From: Anaerolineae bacterium
Lineage (GTDB): Bacteria; Chloroflexota; Anaerolineae; J102
NCBI GenBank assembly: GCA_027036755.1
Contig: JALWDV010000150.1
Location: 1-15,513 of the forward strand
Direction: 5' to 3'
DNA: 15,513 bases
This document shows, piece after piece, positions 1-6,871 of this stretch. The notes beneath the pieces were generated by a model that was not told the DNA's origin, did not search any database, and saw only the letters and a program-made list of their open reading frames with translations. The position numbers were made by a program, and so were the translations under genes. Position 1 is the first letter of the stretch, and every line of letters begins with the position of its first letter.

Positions 1-103
1 GATAAATCCGGCTAGCCCCGAAGGGGCGCTGTTTCTAGCCGGGGGACTTCATCCCCCGGCGCTGGCGGCGTTGCTGTTTCTTCAACCGAAATAGGACGCA
101 CCC
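1..103. repeat. Palindromic repeat element, copy 1 (left part outside the window)
   Basis: Two stable hairpins lie side by side: GCCCC-gaa-GGGGC at 15-27 and GCCGGGGGA-cttca-TCCCCCGGC at 38-60. The segment 12-70 matches the reverse complement of 4452-4510 at 57 of 59 positions. The tail at 81-101 is nearly identical to the right terminal repeat of the element at 4391-4681, with one substitution and one missing base. The element ends about 10 bp past the holB stop codon, so its hairpins may also terminate or protect the minus-strand operon transcript, although no U-run follows them. The left end is outside the window, so a target duplication cannot be tested here. Confidence 0.75.
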
Positions 104-111
104 ATGTTATT

Positions 112-1107
112 TTATGCGCTACCCGGCATTTTTAGCAATAACGCTTCCAACGCTAATTGCCGATTCACATTTCGGCGCAAATAGCTGGCGGTGCTCATAA
201 TCGCCTCGATGAAGCGGCGCACCTGGTTTTGCGGCACGTTTTCCGCCAGCCGCGTCAGTTCGCTCATGTGCTCCTGGTTGACGATGAGCGCCCCGCTGTT
301 GTTCTGCAGCACCAGCACATCGCGCCACCACAGGAGCCATTCCTGCAAGGCGGTCTCGATGTTTCCTTCTTTCTCCATCTCCCGGGCGTAAGCCATGCGA
401 TCCGCGGTGCGGACCTCCAGCAGCGCCAGCATGGCCGCGATGCGCTGGTTGTAGGTCTCCCAGGCGCTCGGGTCGGAGGCCATCGTCAGGGCGGAACCCA
501 GACGCCCGTTGCTGAGCCGCGCCAGCCTCAGTGCGTCCGTCTCGGCGATCCCCGTCTTTTCTCGCAGCGCCCGAATGATGATGCGTTCGGGCAGTGGACG
601 CAGACGCAAAAGCTGGCAGCGAGAGATGATGGTGTCCAGCAAGCCCGAAGGTTGATGACTGACGAGGATGATGCGGGTGGAGGCGCTCGGCTCCTCCAGC
701 GTCTTCAGCAGGGCGTTGGCCGCGTTCACATTCGCCCGCTCGAACGCGGTGATGATGAAGACCTTGTAGCGGGCCTCGACCGGCGAGCGGGAGGCCTCGC
801 GCACGATATTGCGAATTTGATCGATGACCAGTTGATTGCCTGCGGGGGCGAAAAACCGGTGGTCCGGGTGCATGTTTTCGGCGGCCAGACGGCAGGATCG
901 ACAATGGCCGCAGGCTCCCAGCCCGGCGTCGCCCGCGGGGTTTTCGCAGGTCAGGGCCTGCGCGAACGCCCGGGCCAGAGTCGTCTTGCCGATGTGCTCG
1001 GGGCCCAGAAAGAGATAAGCGTGCCGGGTGGCGTCTTGCTGAATCGCCCTTCGCAGCAGACGTTGCGCCCAGTCGTGCCCATAAACCTGAATGCGATAAT
1101 CTTCCAT
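112..1107 (-). CDS. holB: DNA polymerase III subunit delta' (clamp-loader subunit)
   Basis: This 331-residue protein is the delta' subunit of the clamp loader, which opens the sliding clamp on DNA during replication. It has the clamp-loader AAA+ fold: Walker A GPEHIGKTT at residues 35-43, a four-cysteine zinc site (C54, C66, C69, C72), the family block NAANALLKTLEEP near 128-140, and the SRC arginine-finger motif at 162-164. The Walker B position reads IITAFERA where ATPase relatives have DDADR-type acids, so the acidic pair is lost. That fits delta', which need not hydrolyse ATP. I chose the ATG at 1107 because the conserved start follows it directly and a GAGG lies just upstream. A further 20 in-frame codons reach back into the glycosyltransferase gene and look spurious. 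The gap from that gene's stop is 5 bp, so holB is the last gene of a four-gene minus-strand operon. Confidence 0.93.
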   Translation of the reverse strand: MEDYRIQVYGHDWAQRLLRRAIQQDATRHAYLFLGPEHIGKTTLARAFAQALTCENPAGDAGLGACGHCRSCRLAAENMHPDHRFFAPAGNQLVIDQIRNIVREASRSPVEARYKVFIITAFERANVNAANALLKTLEEPSASTRIILVSHQPSGLLDTIISRCQLLRLRPLPERIIIRALREKTGIAETDALRLARLSNGRLGSALTMASDPSAWETYNQRIAAMLALLEVRTADRMAYAREMEKEGNIETALQEWLLWWRDVLVLQNNSGALIVNQEHMSELTRLAENVPQNQVRRFIEAIMSTASYLRRNVNRQLALEALLLKMPGSA

Positions 1108-1112
1108 AAGCC

Positions 1113-2222
1113 TCAAGCCACCGCCTTGCGATACGTTTCCAGGGTCTCGCGGGCCGCTTTCTCCCACGAAAACATCTTCGCCCGGGCCAGACCTTTTCGG
1201 CTCATCTCCCGCCGCAGATCATCATCCGCAATCACCCGGTGCAGCGCCGCCGCCCAGGCTTCGACATCTTCCGGCGGAACCGTCAGAGCTGCATCGCCCA
1301 CGACCTCGGGCAGGCTGCCCGCATCGGAACAGACCACGGGCGCGCCGCAAGCCATGGCTTCCAGCGGCGTCAGGCCGAAACCTTCGTAGTGGGCGGGGTG
1401 CGCCAGCGCCGTGGCCAGATTGTAGAGCGCTGGCAGATGCCCTTCGGACACGCGCCCCAGGAAATGGATGCACTTTTCCAAGCCCAGGTCTTCCACCAAC
1501 TGATGCACGTCGTCCGCCAGCCAGCCGGACGCGCCGGCCAGCAGCAACGGCAGATCGTGCTTGTAATGATCCCGCAGCAGATTGTAGGCGTGGATCAGCG
1601 TGGTCAGATTTTTGCGGGGCTCGATGGTGCCCACGAACAGGATGAAATGCTCGGGCAGATCAAACGACGCGTTCTTCAACATCCCCCGCGCCTTGTCTTT
1701 GGGGATAGGCCGAAATGCGGGCGCAGCCGCCTCGTAGATGACATCGATCTTGTTCTTCGGCGCTCCCAGAAGCTGGATGATGTCCCTCTTGGTGGATTGG
1801 CTCACCGCGATGATGCGGCTGGCCCGTTTGACCGCCTCCTCCACCTGGCCGTAATAGCGGGCGCTATCCGCCGTGATGAATTGCGGATACAACAAAAACG
1901 CCAGATCATGGATGGTGATGACCGCGGGGATGCTGTTGCGAAGGGGCGGGATGAAATCGGGGCTGTGGATCAAATCCAGTCCCAGCCGTCGGGTCTCCAG
2001 ACTCAGAAACCACTGCTCGAACCGATGATGAGTCGGGGTGAACAGGGTCGCCTTGCTGAACCGGGGCCCTTTCACAAGCTGCTCCGTCTGCTTGCGATGC
2101 TGCAACAGCACATAGCTGTTCTCTTTATCGATTTTTGCCAGCGCAGTCAAAAGCCGGACGGTGTACCAGCCAATGCCTGCCATCTGGTGATAAAACAATC
2201 GAACATCTACGCCAATACGCAT
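1113..2222 (-). CDS. Glycosyltransferase family 4 (GT-B fold, mannosyltransferase-like)
   Basis: This 369-residue cytoplasmic enzyme should transfer a sugar from a nucleotide-sugar donor to a glycan or lipid acceptor; the specific sugar cannot be read from the sequence. The N-terminal Rossmann half opens with MRIGVDVRLFYHQMAGIGWY and includes HSPDFIPP (86-93) and TIHDLAFL (103-110). The C-terminal donor-binding half has FVGTIEPRKNL (196-206) and the EX7E motif E280...E288 within EGFGLTPLE, so the catalytic pair is intact. The ATG at 2222 matches the family N-terminus; a TTG at 2234 would add four residues and overlap the permease stop. The gene lies 8 bp after the permease stop and 5 bp before holB, which implies one transcript. 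Its placement between a permease and a replication gene is unusual. It is not adjacent to the glycan operon at 4770-12030, but could serve the same surface polymer. Confidence 0.9.
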   Translation of the reverse strand: MRIGVDVRLFYHQMAGIGWYTVRLLTALAKIDKENSYVLLQHRKQTEQLVKGPRFSKATLFTPTHHRFEQWFLSLETRRLGLDLIHSPDFIPPLRNSIPAVITIHDLAFLLYPQFITADSARYYGQVEEAVKRASRIIAVSQSTKRDIIQLLGAPKNKIDVIYEAAAPAFRPIPKDKARGMLKNASFDLPEHFILFVGTIEPRKNLTTLIHAYNLLRDHYKHDLPLLLAGASGWLADDVHQLVEDLGLEKCIHFLGRVSEGHLPALYNLATALAHPAHYEGFGLTPLEAMACGAPVVCSDAGSLPEVVGDAALTVPPEDVEAWAAALHRVIADDDLRREMSRKGLARAKMFSWEKAARETLETYRKAVA

Positions 2223-2230
2223 GGTCTTTC

Positions 2231-3499
2231 TCAAACAAAATAACGGATTAGGTATAGCGAGGCGATGACGATAGCGAAGAAGGTGGTGACGGCCCCGTAT
2301 TTCAGGAATTTTACAAACGTGATCTTATGGCCGCTACGCTCGGCGAAACTGGCGACAACCACATTGGCCGAGGCCCCAATGAGGGTCAGATTGCCGCCCA
2401 GGTCGGCGCCGATGGCCAGCGCCCACCACAGAGGCCAGATATTCATGCCATCTTCGCCCAGTTTTTGGATGATGGGGATGACCGTGGCGGTGTAGGGGAT
2501 GTTATCCACCAGACCGCTGAGCGCTGCCGAGCCCCACAGCAGCGCCAGCGAGGTGACCAGCGCGTTGCCCTTGGTGGCCTCGAAAAGCCAGTTGGCGATG
2601 AGGTCGATGACGCCGACATGCACCAGCGCCTCCACCAGCACGAAAAGCCCCACAAAGAACATCAGGGTGGCCCATTCCACATGGTGGAAAACCTTGTGCG
2701 CAGATTGCCCGCTCCACAGCATCAGCGCCGCCGCGCCGGCCAGGGCGATGGTGGCCGTTTCGAGATGGAGGAAGCCGTGCAGGGTAAAACCAACAAGCAC
2801 CAGCGTCAGCACGATGAGAGATTTGCGCAGCAGCGTCGTGTCGGTGATCAGCGTGGACGCATCGATGTATTCGGGCGTCACCGTCGAGGACTTCGCCTTG
2901 TGCAGCTCTTTGCGAAAGAGCAGGGGCAATCCCAGCGTGAAGAGAATGAGGACGACCAGGATATATGGCCCCATGTTCAGAAAGAAAGTGAGGAAATCGA
3001 TGTCCGCGGCGCTGCCGATGAGAATGTTTGGGGGATCACCGATGAGGGTTGCCGCGCCGCCGATGTTCGAAGCCAGCACCTCGGCGATGAGAAACGGGAT
3101 GGGGTTGACGCCCAGGCTGGCGGTGGCCACCAGAGTCACCGGGGCCAGCAGCACCACCACCGTGACGTTATCCAGCAAGGCCGAGGTGACCGCGGTCACA
3201 ATGACCAGAATCTGCATGATGCGGGTGGGATCGCCTTTGCCCAACTGGATGGCTTTCGTGCCCAGCCACTGGAACACGCCCGTATCGCTCATAATGTTGG
3301 CGATGACCATCATGCCGGTCAGCAGCATGAGCACGTTCAGGTCGATGGCTCGAAAAGCCTCTTCCTGCGAATAAGACTTGATGAGCATGATGGTGGCCAT
3401 GCCTCCCAGCAGCGCCACGGCCGCCCGATCCACCTTTTCTGAGATGATGGCCGCATAGACCAGGACGAAGATGCCTACGGCCAGCAAAACGTCATTCAT
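2231..3499 (-). CDS. ArsB/NhaD-type ion transporter (SLC13-like permease)
   Basis: This 422-residue integral membrane protein belongs to the ion-transporter superfamily that includes ArsB, NhaD and the P protein. Two homologous halves each carry the family signature pair. The first half has LDNVT at 109-113 and ATLIGDPPN at 150-158; the second has VDNIPYT at 331-337 and GADLGGNLTLIGASANV at 364-380. About ten to twelve hydrophobic segments are visible, the first at residues 4-20 and the last at 404-420, with a charged central stretch near 196-226. Relatives move arsenite, sodium in exchange for protons, or dicarboxylates; the substrate is not decidable from motifs alone. No arsenic-resistance genes are nearby. 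The start codon overlaps the end of the upstream PII/CBS gene by 8 bp, a strong sign of translational coupling and of a regulator-transporter pair. Confidence 0.9.
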   Translation of the reverse strand: MNDVLLAVGIFVLVYAAIISEKVDRAAVALLGGMATIMLIKSYSQEEAFRAIDLNVLMLLTGMMVIANIMSDTGVFQWLGTKAIQLGKGDPTRIMQILVIVTAVTSALLDNVTVVVLLAPVTLVATASLGVNPIPFLIAEVLASNIGGAATLIGDPPNILIGSAADIDFLTFFLNMGPYILVVLILFTLGLPLLFRKELHKAKSSTVTPEYIDASTLITDTTLLRKSLIVLTLVLVGFTLHGFLHLETATIALAGAAALMLWSGQSAHKVFHHVEWATLMFFVGLFVLVEALVHVGVIDLIANWLFEATKGNALVTSLALLWGSAALSGLVDNIPYTATVIPIIQKLGEDGMNIWPLWWALAIGADLGGNLTLIGASANVVVASFAERSGHKITFVKFLKYGAVTTFFAIVIASLYLIRYFV

Positions 3500-4370
3500 G
3501 GTTTGTCGACTCTTTCAGGATGAGATCCAGCAGTTCGAGCATCCCCACGAACCCGACCACGTGGTTGTTGTCATCGACGATGGGCAATCCCGAGAGATTG
3601 TGCATGTGCATGAGCCGGAACGCCTGTCCCACCGTATCCGAGGCGTGCACCGACACGGGATCGATCATGAGATCGGCGATGTTGTGCACATTGGCCATCT
3701 CTCCGAAATCAAGGCTGCGATCCATATCGGTGGTGACTTCGCCGTAAAAAACCTCGGGCATGATGCCAAAGAAGATATGGTCGGCCAGATTGCGCAGGGT
3801 GACCAGGCCCAGCAGATGTCCAGTTCTGCTGATGACCGCAGCCACATGGGCGGAGGGACTCTTGCTCATGGCGGCCACGGCTTCCAGCAGTGAGGCCCCT
3901 GAGTTGACGACGACCGGCTCGATGGAGAGGAGTTTCGCCGCCTCGCTGACAGGCATCTCGCGGATAGCCAGCTCCGCCAGGTCGGGGACGGGGATGGTTT
4001 CGAATTCTTCCGTTCGCGGGCGTTTGTGCAGACCCAGCACGCGGGTGATGGGGATGGTGAAGAGGATGCCGCTATCGGGCCGCCCAAAGCCGCCGACGGC
4101 CTGTTCCGCCGCGGCGATGGCGCCATCTATTTTTTCATTTTCGACAACCGCCAGCAAGGTGCGGCGTTTGAGTTCCTCCGCGGCCCCGAACATTTTTCTA
4201 ATCCCCGAAAGACCGATTTCATCCAGCCAGGTGCTGGCCCGATAGCCGCCGATGCTATCGAACAAGGTCGAACCGGAAACGCCCGCATCTCGCAGCGCTT
4301 CCAGCAGGGCGGGCAGTCGTTCCAGGTCATCCAGGATGATGACCAACAATTCGTAAGTTTCGTCGTCCAT
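3492..4370 (-). CDS. PII-like domain fused to tandem CBS domains (putative nucleotide-sensing regulator of the adjacent permease)
   Basis: This 292-residue soluble protein appears to have two parts. Residues 5-115 resemble a PII-like trimeric fold: an initial strand YELLVIILDDLERLPALLEA, a loop near 36-60, a second strand RTLLAVVENE (70-79), a helix to about 93, then PDSGILFTIPITRVLG (98-113), which recalls the PII strand ending near the nucleotide site. Residues 150-205 and 232-288 read as two CBS repeats, with SAHVAAVI...GHLLGLVTLRNL and LSGLPIVDDNNHVVGFVGML. CBS pairs usually bind adenine nucleotides, and PII-like proteins often bind to and gate transporters. The gene is first in the operon and overlaps the permease gene by 8 bp, so control of that permease is the likely role. 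The CBS call is firm. The PII-like call rests on pattern reading. The ATG at 4370 follows TTGAGAGATC. Confidence 0.8.
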   Translation of the reverse strand: MDDETYELLVIILDDLERLPALLEALRDAGVSGSTLFDSIGGYRASTWLDEIGLSGIRKMFGAAEELKRRTLLAVVENEKIDGAIAAAEQAVGGFGRPDSGILFTIPITRVLGLHKRPRTEEFETIPVPDLAELAIREMPVSEAAKLLSIEPVVVNSGASLLEAVAAMSKSPSAHVAAVISRTGHLLGLVTLRNLADHIFFGIMPEVFYGEVTTDMDRSLDFGEMANVHNIADLMIDPVSVHASDTVGQAFRLMHMHNLSGLPIVDDNNHVVGFVGMLELLDLILKESTNHE

Positions 4371-4381
4371 GATCTCTCAAG

Positions 4382-4390
4382 AATGAATTG
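4382..4390. repeat. 9-bp direct repeat, left copy (putative target-site duplication)
   Basis: AATGAATTG lies immediately left of the inverted-repeat-bounded element and recurs at 4682-4690 on its right. The short repeat just outside inverted ends is the arrangement left by DDE-type transposition. Flanking CTCAA occurs on both sides as well, so the duplicated stretch could be slightly longer. Confidence 0.6.
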
Positions 4391-4681
4391 GGTGTGTCCC
4401 AAATGAGTTGGAAAGTTAAAATAATCATTCATTAACGGGGCGCTTCGCGCCCGCCGCCAGCGCCGGGGGATAAAGTCCCCCGGCTAGAAACAGCGCCCCT
4501 GCGGGGCTAGGTCAGGTGCGACGCACTTTCCATAAATCGTGACCGCGTCCCTGCACGCTCTGAGGTCGCCCAGGTGGGACGTGAGGCCAACGCTTGTTTC
4601 AAGTGCGTCGCACCTTGAGCCCGGCGACTTCATCGCCGGACGGACGTGGCAAACGCTTCCAACCGAAATGGGACGCACTCA
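4391..4681. mobile_element. MITE-like non-autonomous element, copy 2, with nested palindromes
   Basis: The terminal inverted repeats are 22 bp, 4392-4413 against the reverse complement of 4657-4678, matching at 17 of 22 positions. AATGAATTG flanks the element on both sides. Inside are a hairpin at 4438-4452 (GGGCGC-ttc-GCGCCC), hairpins at 4462-4484 and 4495-4507 that are the inverted counterparts of copy 1 (57 of 59 identical over the shared core), and a perfect 15-bp inverted repeat pair at 4514-4528 and 4601-4615. A further hairpin at 4621-4639 is CCGGCGA-cttca-TCGCCGG. No transposase is encoded, so movement would need an enzyme in trans. The assignment rests on structure only. Confidence 0.65.
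4514..4615. repeat. Nested inverted repeat pair inside the MITE-like element
   Basis: AGGTGCGACGCACTT at 4514-4528 and its exact reverse complement AAGTGCGTCGCACCT at 4601-4615 enclose 72 bp. Each arm is itself nearly self-palindromic (GTGCG-A-CGCAC), so each can fold alone or the two can pair with each other. This looks like a second, smaller repeat unit inserted into, or part of, the larger element. Confidence 0.65.
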
Positions 4682-4690
4682 AATGAATTG
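4682..4690. repeat. 9-bp direct repeat, right copy (putative target-site duplication)
   Basis: AATGAATTG is identical to 4382-4390 on the other side of the element. Confidence 0.6.
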
Positions 4691-4717
4691 AGGTGGAAGC
4701 AAGAGGGTTGTCATACG

Positions 4718-4746
4718 TTGTGAAATTCAGCGGTAGCTTTTACAAT
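4718..4746 (+). promoter_or_regulatory. Putative sigma-70 promoter for the glycan operon
   Basis: TTGTGA (4718-4723) and TACAAT (4741-4746) are separated by exactly 17 bp. Transcription would begin near 4753, only a few bases before or at the AAGGAG ribosome site (4754-4759). The leader would then be very short, which lowers confidence. The same TACAAT -10 hexamer occurs in the methyltransferase promoter. Confidence 0.4.
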
Positions 4747-4769
4747 TTGAAACAAGGAGCAAAAAGACC

Positions 4770-5477
4770 ATGTTTCGTTATTTTCTGCAATCGCTTATCC
4801 GCAAGCTCAAACACGACCCTCATTATACCATCGATCCCGCCGTTCCCGCGACCGCTCTGGTCACTGTGTTGAAGGAGCGTGGCTTTGCATATCTGCGCGG
4901 AGCGATGCGAAAACCCTTTTTGGCCGAAAGCCGGGGCGTTTTCTTCGTGGGACGGCGGGTGCAGCTTCTGAATACGCGATCGTTGCATGTGGGCGCCAGC
5001 GTGACCCTGGAGGATGACGTCAAGATTGACGCCCTGAGCCGCCACGGCGTTCATCTCGGGAACAACGTGTCCATCGGGCGGTTTTCCGTCATCGAATGCA
5101 CGGGCATCCTCACCCATCTGGGAGAGGGCTTCTGGATTGGCGATAATTCCAATCTGGGCGATTACAATTTTGTGGGAGCCGCGGGCGGCGTCCGCATTGG
5201 CGATAATGTGCTCATCGGCCAGAGCGTGCGTTTTCATTCCGAAAATCACGTCTTCGCCCGAAGGGATGCGTTGATCCGCGAACAGGGCGTCACCAACAAG
5301 GGCATTGTCGTGGAGGACGATGTGTGGCTGGGCTCCGGCGCCGTGATCCTGGATGGCGTGACCATCGGGCGGGGCGCGGTGGTGGCCGCAGGCAGCGTGG
5401 TGACGAAGGATGTTGAGCCTTATTCCGTGGTGGGGGGCTCGCCCGCGAAGGTGCTCAAGTCTCGGGGGGAGGCGTGA
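4770..5477 (+). CDS. Left-handed beta-helix (hexapeptide-repeat) acyltransferase, probable O-acetyltransferase
   Basis: This 235-residue protein resembles the WbbJ/maltose-acetyltransferase-type enzymes that acetylate sugars of surface polysaccharides using acetyl-CoA. The hexapeptide pattern begins near 72 (LHVGASVTLEDDVKI), continues through VHLGNNVSIGRF (94-105), FWIGDNSNLGDY (121-132) and VRIGDNVLIGQS (141-152), and resumes at IVVEDDVWLGSGAVI (179-193). The loop with H156 and H160 (FHSENHVF) holds the expected catalytic histidine. The end, PYSVVGGSPAKVLK, is the usual C-terminal block. About 55 N-terminal residues have no recognised domain. The ATG at 4770 has a good AAGGAG 10 bp upstream. 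It is the first gene of the plus-strand operon and its stop overlaps the start of the next gene, which suits decoration of the polymer built by that operon. Confidence 0.88.
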   Translation: MFRYFLQSLIRKLKHDPHYTIDPAVPATALVTVLKERGFAYLRGAMRKPFLAESRGVFFVGRRVQLLNTRSLHVGASVTLEDDVKIDALSRHGVHLGNNVSIGRFSVIECTGILTHLGEGFWIGDNSNLGDYNFVGAAGGVRIGDNVLIGQSVRFHSENHVFARRDALIREQGVTNKGIVVEDDVWLGSGAVILDGVTIGRGAVVAAGSVVTKDVEPYSVVGGSPAKVLKSRGEA

Positions 5478-6871
5478 TGGCAGGCGTCTGGTCCGGTGAA
5501 CGCCGCTGGCTGGCCGCGACGCTGGTGGCGGGCCTTTTGGCCGCAGCGATGGTTTTTCTGCTGCAGGGCCACGCGTTGCTCTTTTTTGCGGCGCTGGGCG
5601 CACTGGCGCTGTTGGCCGCGTTGGCGTTGGGGTGGCCGTTCAGCGGCGTGGTCATCCTCATCATCGCAGCGCTACTGACGCGTTTGCGATTCGACGTGGG
5701 CCCGGTTTCGGTGCGGCCCGAGCATGTCGCCGCCGTCCTCGTCGCCGCCATCGGCTTCACCCAGTTGGGGTTGGAGCGGCGTTCGCTGCGGATGCCCGCG
5801 GCGGCGTGGTTTGCGCTGGCCTGGTGGCTCATCAACCTGGCGTCGGGCCTTTTGTTCGATCCTGACCCCATGATGGGGTTGCAAAACGCCCTGCGCATCG
5901 CCCTGCTGCCCCTGACCTTCATCCTGATGGTGAATTTGATCCCGGACGGCAAGTGGTGGCGACGGGCGGTGGCGGTTTTCCTGGCCGCGGGCGTAATCGA
6001 GGCGGCCTACGGCATTCTGGCGCGGGCGGTTTATCCTTTTGGCGTCAATCTGGGCGTGCAAGTGGCCTGGAATTTCACCGAACCCATTCCCTACGGCACT
6101 TTCGAGGAGGGCAATCTGTTCGGGAGCCACACGGCTTCCTGGGCCATCATCCTGTTGATGGTTGTTTTCGCGGCCGAGCGGGTGCATGATTCGCGTAAAC
6201 GGCAATTGTTGCGGTTCGCTGCGTTGGGCGTGTTGCTTTTGGCGTTGCTGCTCAGTCTTTCGCGGGCGGCGTGGATTATGTTTCTGGCGGGGGCGACGCT
6301 GACGGTGATCTTCGAATACCGAAACGCCTGGGCCCAGGCCAATCGTTTCATCCTGTCCCTGGTGCTGCTGCCGTTGATTGTTTTTGTGGCGCTTTCTCTG
6401 GCTCCTTATCTGCCCGCCTCGCTGCCTTTCGTCAATCGGTTGCAATCTTTCCTGAATCTCAGCTTCGACGCCACCTTTTCGGCCCGGCTCAGCGATTGGT
6501 CCCTGGCCCTGGCCGACTGGGCGCAGCGGCCCCTGTGCGGCTGGGGGCCGGGATCGTTTTACGCGATCCACGGCGAGTTGCGGGCGCATCCCGCCTGGAT
6601 CAGCAATCTTTCGGTGCGGTTGCTGCAAGAGACGGGCGTGGCGGGCCTGCTGGCTTTCGGCGGCTTTGTGGCGACGCTGCTCTTGCCCGCGATCAAGGCT
6701 GTGCGCCAGCCCATCCATCTGATGGATCGGGGAATTTTGCTGGGGTTGATCATCAGTTACGCGGTGCTGCTGGGACTGGCCTATCAATCCACCGATGGCA
6801 TCTGGCTGACGGCCAGTTGGGTTCATGCCGGTTTGATTGCGGTGGGAACGCGCGTGGTGAGGGCCCCATGA
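5477..6871 (+). CDS. O-antigen ligase/polymerase family membrane protein (WaaL/Wzy-like, PF04932 type)
   Basis: This 464-residue polytopic protein has roughly ten to twelve hydrophobic segments, the first at 12-29. PF04932-type landmarks are visible: EEGNLFGSHTASWAIILL (210-227), LSLSRAAWIMFLAG (259-272) and, in the large extracytoplasmic loop, RLSDWSLALADW (337-348) followed by GWGPGSFYAIHGE (355-367). Relatives either polymerise repeat units or ligate a finished polysaccharide to a lipid or protein acceptor. In a lineage lacking lipopolysaccharide, a polymerase or cell-wall ligase role is more likely, but this is inference. I prefer the ATG at 5477, where TGATG overlaps the acyltransferase stop and GAGG lies 5 bp upstream; a GTG one codon earlier is possible. 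Its own stop overlaps the next start as ATGA, so the three genes are translationally coupled. Confidence 0.88.
   Translation: MAGVWSGERRWLAATLVAGLLAAAMVFLLQGHALLFFAALGALALLAALALGWPFSGVVILIIAALLTRLRFDVGPVSVRPEHVAAVLVAAIGFTQLGLERRSLRMPAAAWFALAWWLINLASGLLFDPDPMMGLQNALRIALLPLTFILMVNLIPDGKWWRRAVAVFLAAGVIEAAYGILARAVYPFGVNLGVQVAWNFTEPIPYGTFEEGNLFGSHTASWAIILLMVVFAAERVHDSRKRQLLRFAALGVLLLALLLSLSRAAWIMFLAGATLTVIFEYRNAWAQANRFILSLVLLPLIVFVALSLAPYLPASLPFVNRLQSFLNLSFDATFSARLSDWSLALADWAQRPLCGWGPGSFYAIHGELRAHPAWISNLSVRLLQETGVAGLLAFGGFVATLLLPAIKAVRQPIHLMDRGILLGLIISYAVLLGLAYQSTDGIWLTASWVHAGLIAVGTRVVRAP

Larger units (their letters stand above)
4371..4769. other. Divergent intergenic region occupied by a nested repeat element
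   Basis: These 399 bp separate the minus-strand PII/CBS operon from the plus-strand glycan operon. I see no credible gene in it. About 290 bp is a MITE-like element (described separately). What remains is 20 bp next to the PII/CBS start and about 80 bp next to the acyltransferase start. The latter holds a sigma-70-like promoter. Confidence 0.8.

Noticed and set aside
157..1389. A 410-codon plus-strand frame
   Set aside because: It is antisense to holB and the glycosyltransferase, rich in Gln/Arg/Gly/His with no motif, as expected of a GC-rich shadow.
2327..3442. A 371-codon plus-strand frame
   Set aside because: It is antisense to the permease and extremely His/Gln/Asp-rich, which is the reflection of hydrophobic codons.
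4484..4678. A 64-codon minus-strand frame within the MITE-like element
   Set aside because: It spans the palindromes and terminal repeat, shows no coding bias, and is not a transposase.
4740..5603. A 287-codon minus-strand frame
   Set aside because: It is antisense to the acyltransferase, which has clear hexapeptide repeats.
6271..6867. A 199-codon N-terminal extension of the GT4 gene at 6868
   Set aside because: It lies wholly inside the O-antigen ligase gene in another frame and is not glycosyltransferase-like. The ATG at 6868 has a ribosome site and the normal family start.
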